Below, in pieces: positions 5,402 through 5,604 of a DNA stretch of 5,604 nucleotides. A model generated the notes under the pieces. That model was not told where the DNA came from and made no database searches. It saw only the letters and a list, made by a program, of their open reading frames with translations. The position numbers were made by a program, and so were the translations under genes. Positions within the stretch are counted from its first letter, which is position 1. Every line of letters begins with the position of its first letter. Source of the stretch: Sulfurovum sp. (GTDB lineage: Bacteria > Campylobacterota > Campylobacteria > Campylobacterales > Sulfurovaceae); NCBI GenBank assembly GCA_021159425.1, contig JAGGRU010000068.1:1-5604 (forward strand). The letters are read 5' to 3'.

Positions 5402-5422
5402 GAAAGATAAAGAGGTACAGTA

Positions 5423-5604
5423 ATGTTTAAACTTGAAGAGATACCAATGTTCTCAGCATTGGGTGAGTCATATTTAAAAGAACTCCAAAATAATACACAT
5501 ATTAAACATTACACTAAAGACAGTATTGTATTTTATGAAGGTGACCAGAGTGATTACCTTCATATCCTGATGGAAGGAAGTGTGAAGCTTTATAAAACAT
5601 CTCC
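5423..5604 (+). CDS. Crp/Fnr-family transcriptional regulator, N-terminal part only
   Basis: Sixty codons are visible before the right edge. MFKLEEIPMFSALG, then IKHYTKDSIVFYEGD and LHILMEGSVKLYK, match the start of the cNMP-binding-like beta barrel of Crp/Fnr regulators (the FxxGD, then LxxGxVKL pattern). No N-terminal cysteine cluster of the FNR type is present in these residues, so it is probably not a classical oxygen-sensing FNR and may be a DNR/NNR-like or other subgroup. The helix-turn-helix that would decide DNA specificity is outside the window. AGAGG (5411-5415) lies 7 bases before the ATG. It follows the nir operon in the same direction after a 147-bp gap with its own candidate promoter. 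It is a good candidate to control the TTGAT-N4-ATCAA boxes nearby (inference). Confidence 0.87.
   Translation, partial: MFKLEEIPMFSALGESYLKELQNNTHIKHYTKDSIVFYEGDQSDYLHILMEGSVKLYKTS

Noticed and set aside
1..5604. CRISPR array, tRNA, rRNA, insertion sequence or phage genes
   Set aside because: No regularly spaced repeats, cloverleaf, transposase-like protein or phage motif was seen on either strand.

Overview
The window is AT-rich DNA with compact genes, many c-type cytochromes and short AT-rich promoters. Together with the style of the proteins, this points to Campylobacterota, perhaps the Sulfurimonas/Sulfurovum group. That placement is inference from gene content and composition; no marker gene is present. 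The theme is anaerobic or microaerobic respiration: denitrification cofactor synthesis plus periplasmic cytochromes.

Layout. The left edge holds the start of a leftward monoheme cytochrome c gene (1-245, cut by the edge). A 232-bp divergent control region (246-477) separates it from a rightward di-heme cytochrome c peroxidase (478-1551). A palindromic repeat element of 116 bp, resembling a REP/BIME pair with GTAG feet, fills the convergent gap (1554-1669). It is followed by a leftward pentaheme cytochrome c of unknown function (1675-2811). A second divergent control region (2812-3006) leads into a tight rightward operon: a monoheme NirC-like cytochrome c (3007-3408), the radical SAM protein NirJ (3408-4538) and uroporphyrinogen-III C-methyltransferase (4538-5275), joined by two TAATG one-base overlaps. 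After a structured 147-bp leader region, a Crp/Fnr-family regulator begins (5423) and runs off the right edge.

How it fits together. The methyltransferase makes precorrin-2, the precursor of siroheme and heme d1. NirJ acts later in heme d1 synthesis, and the NirC-like cytochrome is a plausible redox partner of cytochrome cd1 nitrite reductase (NirS) or its maturation. NirS and the other heme d1 genes (nirF, nirD/L/G/H, nirN) are not visible here. All four cytochrome/peroxidase transcription units have an FNR/DNR-type box (TTGAT-N4-ATCAA, three perfect, one with a single mismatch) centred 31-32 bp from a good -10 hexamer. This is the geometry of class II FNR activation. The regulator at the right edge is a candidate to bind them, although its DNA-binding domain is outside the window.

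The most unexpected signal is a second motif, TCCTAWWTA. It occurs six times, only in the three control regions and, in several cases, close to predicted transcription starts. It may mark an additional, unidentified regulator.
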